A stretch of 6,681 bases of DNA from Candidatus Methanophagales archaeon (lineage in GTDB: Archaea; Halobacteriota; Syntropharchaeia; Alkanophagales; Methanospirareceae). Positions 4,562 to 6,681 of the stretch are shown here, piece after piece. Location: assembly GCA_030621535.1 (NCBI GenBank), contig JAUXHM010000060.1, positions 1 to 6,681 of the forward strand, given 5' to 3'. Position 1 is the stretch's first letter. Each line of letters begins with the position of its first letter. Made by a program: the position numbers and the translations under genes. The notes beneath the pieces were generated by a model. It was not told the origin of the DNA. It saw only the letters and a list, made by a program, of their open reading frames with translations, and made no database searches.

Positions 4562-4701
4562 GGACGCAGATTTACGCGGATTTACGCAGAAAACTATTTC
4601 CTAACCCAGTTCATTATAAACTTGATAGAATATCCTAATAATCTCCTCCGTCTTTAAATCGTATATTTAAAATCCTGGTTATCTGCGTTCATCTGCGTCC
4701 G
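4562..4701. repeat. imperfect inverted-repeat block between dphB and the protease gene
   Basis: The left arm begins GGACGCAGAT (4562-4571) and continues TTACGCGGATTTACGCAGA. The right arm, read on the minus strand from 4700, begins GGACGCAGATGAACGCAGA. Further in, TAACCCAG (4602-4609) faces CTGGTTA (4675-4681). The interior of about 65 bases is AT-rich and has no gene. The left arm is a near copy of the element at 412-431. The internal near-duplication ACGCGGATTTACGCAG suggests a repeat built from short units. This fits a dispersed non-coding repeat family that often fills intergenic gaps. Confidence 0.6.
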
Positions 4702-4725
4702 ATTATCAAAAATTGTTCTTTCTTG

Positions 4726-5499
4726 TCAAATACGCTCCGGAGCCTGCGCAATTTTTATCAACGCCTCCCTCTCTAAAAAATGCAGCTCCCCGGGAACGAC
4801 GAGCACATGAGGAAGTTCACCAAAATCGTAGCTTTTCAATGCACCAAAATAGTCTGCCCTTACAACTGGCTTATCCGACCCTGCTCTCGCTATTCCAACC
4901 GCTATTGACTTTTTCAGTGGTTCACCACCTAAGTTCCTTTTTTCCTCTGCCGTTTCCAGCAGTTTTAATGCTTCGTTTATGCGCATCGAAATATCAAGAT
5001 AGAGCAGAGTGTGCAGCCCTCGTTCCTTGTTTGCCTGTATCGTGTCGTACGGCACTGCGGATATAATCCCTTTTTTGCCGTATGGTGCTGCAATCGTTGC
5101 GGATTTACCAAACTTGTAACTCTGGAGACCGCATAATCCGGCAACCGCAGAGGAAATAGAAGGTGCATGTATTATCCTCGTCTCTATTCTCATATCTATC
5201 GCTCTGAGCCGTAAATCAACGTGCGTGGTCGCAATCATCGCATCGCCTCCGCTGAGTAAAACCACTTTCTGGTGCTTTGCGAGCTTTAAAATCCCTTCTT
5301 CTGCTTTTTCCTCCACATCCCTTCGCTCAAGCACAGAAATTCGTTTGCCATACTCTTCTTGCATCTTTTCTATTGTTTTACCACCTAAAGGAGAGGTATA
5401 AAATTCTGCATACACCACATCCGCCTCTCTTACCGCTTCTAACCCCTTCAAGGTTATGTCCTTCTCGTCGTATAATCCGAGACCTACGAAAATGAGCAT
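4726..5499 (-). CDS. dphB: diphthine synthase DphB (diphthamide biosynthesis)
   Basis: DphB methylates the modified histidine of elongation factor 2, using S-adenosylmethionine, on the way to diphthamide, a step specific to archaea and eukaryotes. This copy has 257 residues, the usual family length. The N-terminal FVGLGLYDEKDITLKGLEAV (4-23) is characteristic. The SAM-binding loop includes LLSGGDAMIATTHVDLRLRA (81-100), with Asp86. IHAPSISSAVAGLCGLQSYKFGKSATI (110-136) is diagnostic, and HVLVVPGELHFLEREAL (231-247) closes the domain. The fold is the tetrapyrrole-methylase type. The gene starts nine bases after a small winged-helix gene on the same strand and has no Shine-Dalgarno sequence of its own, so it is probably read by coupling. 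A run of five T at 4708-4712 on the minus strand after the stop is the only terminator-like signal. Confidence 0.95.
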   Translation of the reverse strand: MLIFVGLGLYDEKDITLKGLEAVREADVVYAEFYTSPLGGKTIEKMQEEYGKRISVLERRDVEEKAEEGILKLAKHQKVVLLSGGDAMIATTHVDLRLRAIDMRIETRIIHAPSISSAVAGLCGLQSYKFGKSATIAAPYGKKGIISAVPYDTIQANKERGLHTLLYLDISMRINEALKLLETAEEKRNLGGEPLKKSIAVGIARAGSDKPVVRADYFGALKSYDFGELPHVLVVPGELHFLEREALIKIAQAPERI

Positions 5500-5508
5500 T
5501 TTTTTATT

Positions 5509-5730
5509 TTAAAGAGAAGTTTCTTTAAGCGAGAAGGAATCAGCACGAATTGTAGCGGTTTTTTTATCTTCATCGTATGTGACAAATCCGTATTTAGCTA
5601 AGAAACGTAAGAAGAGTTCGACTTTTTCCTCTGAAGTGTTTACACGTGATGCTATCTCAGACACTGAAGGGGGATGTTGGTGTTCTAAGATGCGTAGAAT
5701 CGCATTCATTCGCTTTTCGGCGTCGGGCAT
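5509..5730 (-). CDS. small winged-helix DNA-binding protein
   Basis: This 73-residue protein consists almost wholly of one winged helix-turn-helix domain. The helices are MNAILRILEHQ (8-18), SVSEIASRV (22-30) and SEEKVELFLRFLAKYGFV (33-50). The wing is the strand-turn-strand TYDEDKKTATIR (51-62). The pattern resembles the MarR/ArsR-like or TFE-like DNA-binding helices found in many short archaeal regulators. I do not recognise a specific family or ligand pocket, and there are no cysteines. The ATG at 5730 has a good GGTGAT Shine-Dalgarno (5737-5742) six bases away and a TATA-like box at 5769-5777. It precedes dphB by nine bases and is probably co-transcribed with it. It could also act on the divergent lamin-tail gene, since they share the upstream region. 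That is inference. Confidence 0.75.
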   Translation of the reverse strand: MPDAEKRMNAILRILEHQHPPSVSEIASRVNTSEEKVELFLRFLAKYGFVTYDEDKKTATIRADSFSLKETSL

Positions 5731-5768
5731 TAGTTAATCACCTTAAGTATCTACTTTGGATGTGTGTT

Positions 5769-5777
5769 CTTTTAAAG
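5769..5777 (-). promoter_or_regulatory. TATA-like box of the winged-helix-dphB unit
   Basis: The minus strand reads CTTTAAAAG, centred about 26 bases before an expected start near 5747. That leaves a 17-base leader containing the GGTGAT ribosome site at 5737-5742. Confidence 0.5.
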
Positions 5778-5819
5778 AGAGCGGAACTCATAATACTTAT
5801 TTCAGGATCTTACCTATTC

Positions 5820-5841
5820 TCCTTACATGAAGTCCTTACAT
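5820..5841 (+). repeat. direct repeat TCCTTACAT upstream of the lamin-tail gene
   Basis: TCCTTACAT occurs at 5820-5828 and again at 5833-5841, 13 bases apart, ending directly beside the TATA-like box at 5843-5851. The position suits an activator or repressor site, but two short copies could also be chance. Confidence 0.3.
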
Positions 5842-5842
5842 A

Positions 5843-5851
5843 CTTTTATAG
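5843..5851 (+). promoter_or_regulatory. TATA-like box of the lamin-tail protein gene
   Basis: CTTTTATAG is followed about 25 bases later by the AAAGGAGGT ribosome site, so transcription probably starts near 5870. An ATG at 5827 in the same frame lies upstream of this box and is therefore unlikely to be the true start. Confidence 0.5.
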
Positions 5852-5901
5852 TTTTAGGGGTAAACAAAATAAAGGAGGTAAAAAAGGGAAAAGGTAAAAA
5901 A

Positions 5902-6681
5902 ATGAAAGATAAAAAAGAGAATAAGGTAAAGACTGCATTTGTAGTGACGATGGCAATATTAGCGTTGATTTCTATGCTGCCAGTAATGGCGAGTGCACAA
6001 ACAACCGGCGAGATAAACAGCAATGAGATAATGTATAATCCAAGCACTGAGCAAGGTAGAGATACTAACATGGAGTGGCTTGAGCTCTACAACAACGATA
6101 CTATGCCAATAAACATCAGTGGTTGGACAATGGACGATAAGCTGATATCGGACAAAATAATGCAACCAGGAGATTATGTCGTGCTTGCAAGAAATAAGAC
6201 AGCGTTTGAAGCTTATTATGGTGCATTACCCTGTTCAGTAATAGAAGCAACATTTGGACTTACCAACAACCCTGGAGACACAATAGTCCTAAAAAACATT
6301 ACAGGAATTGAGATAGATAACGTAACTTACATAAATAATTGGGGCGCAAATGGAAACAACAAAACACTTGAACTAAATGCAACAGGCGGATGGGAAGAGA
6401 GCCTTGTAGAGGGAGGAACACCATGCCGACGGAATAGCGTGTTAGGAACACCACCGCAGGTAACAAATGCAAGAGCAAATCCACCTGTAATTGCCGTAAA
6501 CACGGATATTACCGAGTTACGAGTTGATGCAGCAGGTATAGAAAGTCCAATTGACGTTGTAACCGTAGATCTATCGCCTATTGGAGGAAATGCAAGCACC
6601 GTAATGTTTAATATCGGGAACTACACTCAAGACAATATTTCATGGACTATGTACAATTACACCACAAACGCAAGCGTTGAG
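5902..6681 (+). CDS. secreted lamin-tail-domain (LTD) surface protein, 3' partial
   Basis: The frame runs 260 codons to the window edge without a stop. Residues 1-32 form a signal peptide: a Lys-rich start, a hydrophobic core (TAFVVTMAILALISMLPVM) and an ASA-Q cleavage site. Residues 36-180 match a lamin-tail domain: INSNEIMYNP, EWLELYNND, INISGWTMDD, MQPGDYVVLARN, LTNNPGDTIVLKN and the closing GGTPCRRNSV. From about 185 a second beta-rich, Ig-like segment begins (ANPPVIAVNTDITELRVDAAGI). Twelve N-X-S/T sequons lie in the mature part, typical of glycosylated archaeal surface proteins. Cys111 and Cys175 could pair. LTDs often attach to extracellular nucleases or adhesins, but the catalytic or anchoring part is beyond the window. 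AAAGGAGGT (5871-5879) is about 22 bases before the ATG, and a second GGT-containing match lies nearer. Codon use is A-rich compared with the neighbours. Confidence 0.8.
   Translation, partial: MKDKKENKVKTAFVVTMAILALISMLPVMASAQTTGEINSNEIMYNPSTEQGRDTNMEWLELYNNDTMPINISGWTMDDKLISDKIMQPGDYVVLARNKTAFEAYYGALPCSVIEATFGLTNNPGDTIVLKNITGIEIDNVTYINNWGANGNNKTLELNATGGWEESLVEGGTPCRRNSVLGTPPQVTNARANPPVIAVNTDITELRVDAAGIESPIDVVTVDLSPIGGNASTVMFNIGNYTQDNISWTMYNYTTNASVE

Larger units (their letters stand above)
5731..5901. other. divergent intergenic region
   Basis: These 171 bases separate the winged-helix gene from the lamin-tail gene. They hold both TATA-like boxes, the TCCTTACAT direct repeat and both ribosome sites. 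I see no gene or RNA in them. The arrangement would allow the winged-helix protein to act on both promoters. Confidence 0.5.

Noticed and set aside
3850..4638. Several overlapping plus-strand frames of 60-130 codons
   Set aside because: They are antisense shadows of the S16 protease gene. One extends into the 4562-4701 repeat and none has a coherent motif.
4562..4701. CRISPR array
   Set aside because: The repeated units are short, irregular and inverted, with no evenly spaced direct repeats and no cas genes.
5827..5901. In-frame upstream ATG at 5827 for the lamin-tail gene
   Set aside because: It would put 25 extra, mostly basic residues before the signal peptide, and it precedes both the TATA-like box and the AAAGGAGGT site.
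5823..6165. Minus-strand hydrophobic frames
   Set aside because: They are antisense to the lamin-tail protein and its signal peptide, which has a start, a ribosome site and domain motifs.

Overview
The window reads as a chromosomal segment of a euryarchaeon. It carries archaeal information-processing genes: the H/ACA RNP protein Gar1, transcription factor B (TFB), the diphthamide enzyme DphB, a DUF166 protein, an archaeal zinc-ribbon protein and tRNA-Asn. Promoters are archaeal, with TTTATATA-type TATA boxes about 25 bases before short leaders. The gene set and the gar1-tfb pair would suit a methanogen-related or methane-oxidising lineage (Methanosarcinales, Syntrophoarchaeales or ANME-1 type). 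That placement is inference only.

Layout. Positions 1-560 are mostly non-coding: one doubtful small minus-strand ORF, then a repeat-like block with two perfect hairpins. Next is a DUF166 gene on the minus strand (561-1253). It diverges across a symmetric AT-rich palindrome from a small plus-strand zinc-ribbon gene (1340-1594), which is followed by tRNA-Asn(GTT) at 1656-1728. A minus-strand unit then runs leftward from a clear TATA box at 3665-3673: gar1, a TFB-family gene and hisA. The tfb stop overlaps the hisA start. Upstream of gar1, with its own promoter, is a membrane-anchored Lon-type (S16) serine protease gene (3691-4503). A second inverted-repeat block (4562-4701) separates it from dphB (4726-5499), which lies 9 bases after a small winged-helix gene (5509-5730). 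That gene diverges from the last gene, a plus-strand secreted lamin-tail-domain protein (from 5902) that runs off the window.

How the genes relate. gar1 (rRNA pseudouridylation), tfb (transcription initiation), dphB (diphthamide on EF2), tRNA-Asn and probably the zinc-ribbon protein are housekeeping information-processing genes. hisA is a biosynthetic gene carried in the gar1-tfb unit, apart from other his genes. The lamin-tail protein begins a different module: it is exported, dense in N-glycosylation sequons and more A-rich in codon use.

Most notable points. The TFB has both cyclin folds but no N-terminal zinc ribbon. In the same frame, directly upstream and behind one TAA, lies an 18-codon Cys-rich ORF that may be a decayed ribbon remnant. 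An octanucleotide tandem repeat forms the 3' end of hisA. Two separated intergenic blocks share a GAC(A/G)CAGATTTAC(A/G)CGGATT repeat. No defence system, CRISPR array or transposase gene is visible.
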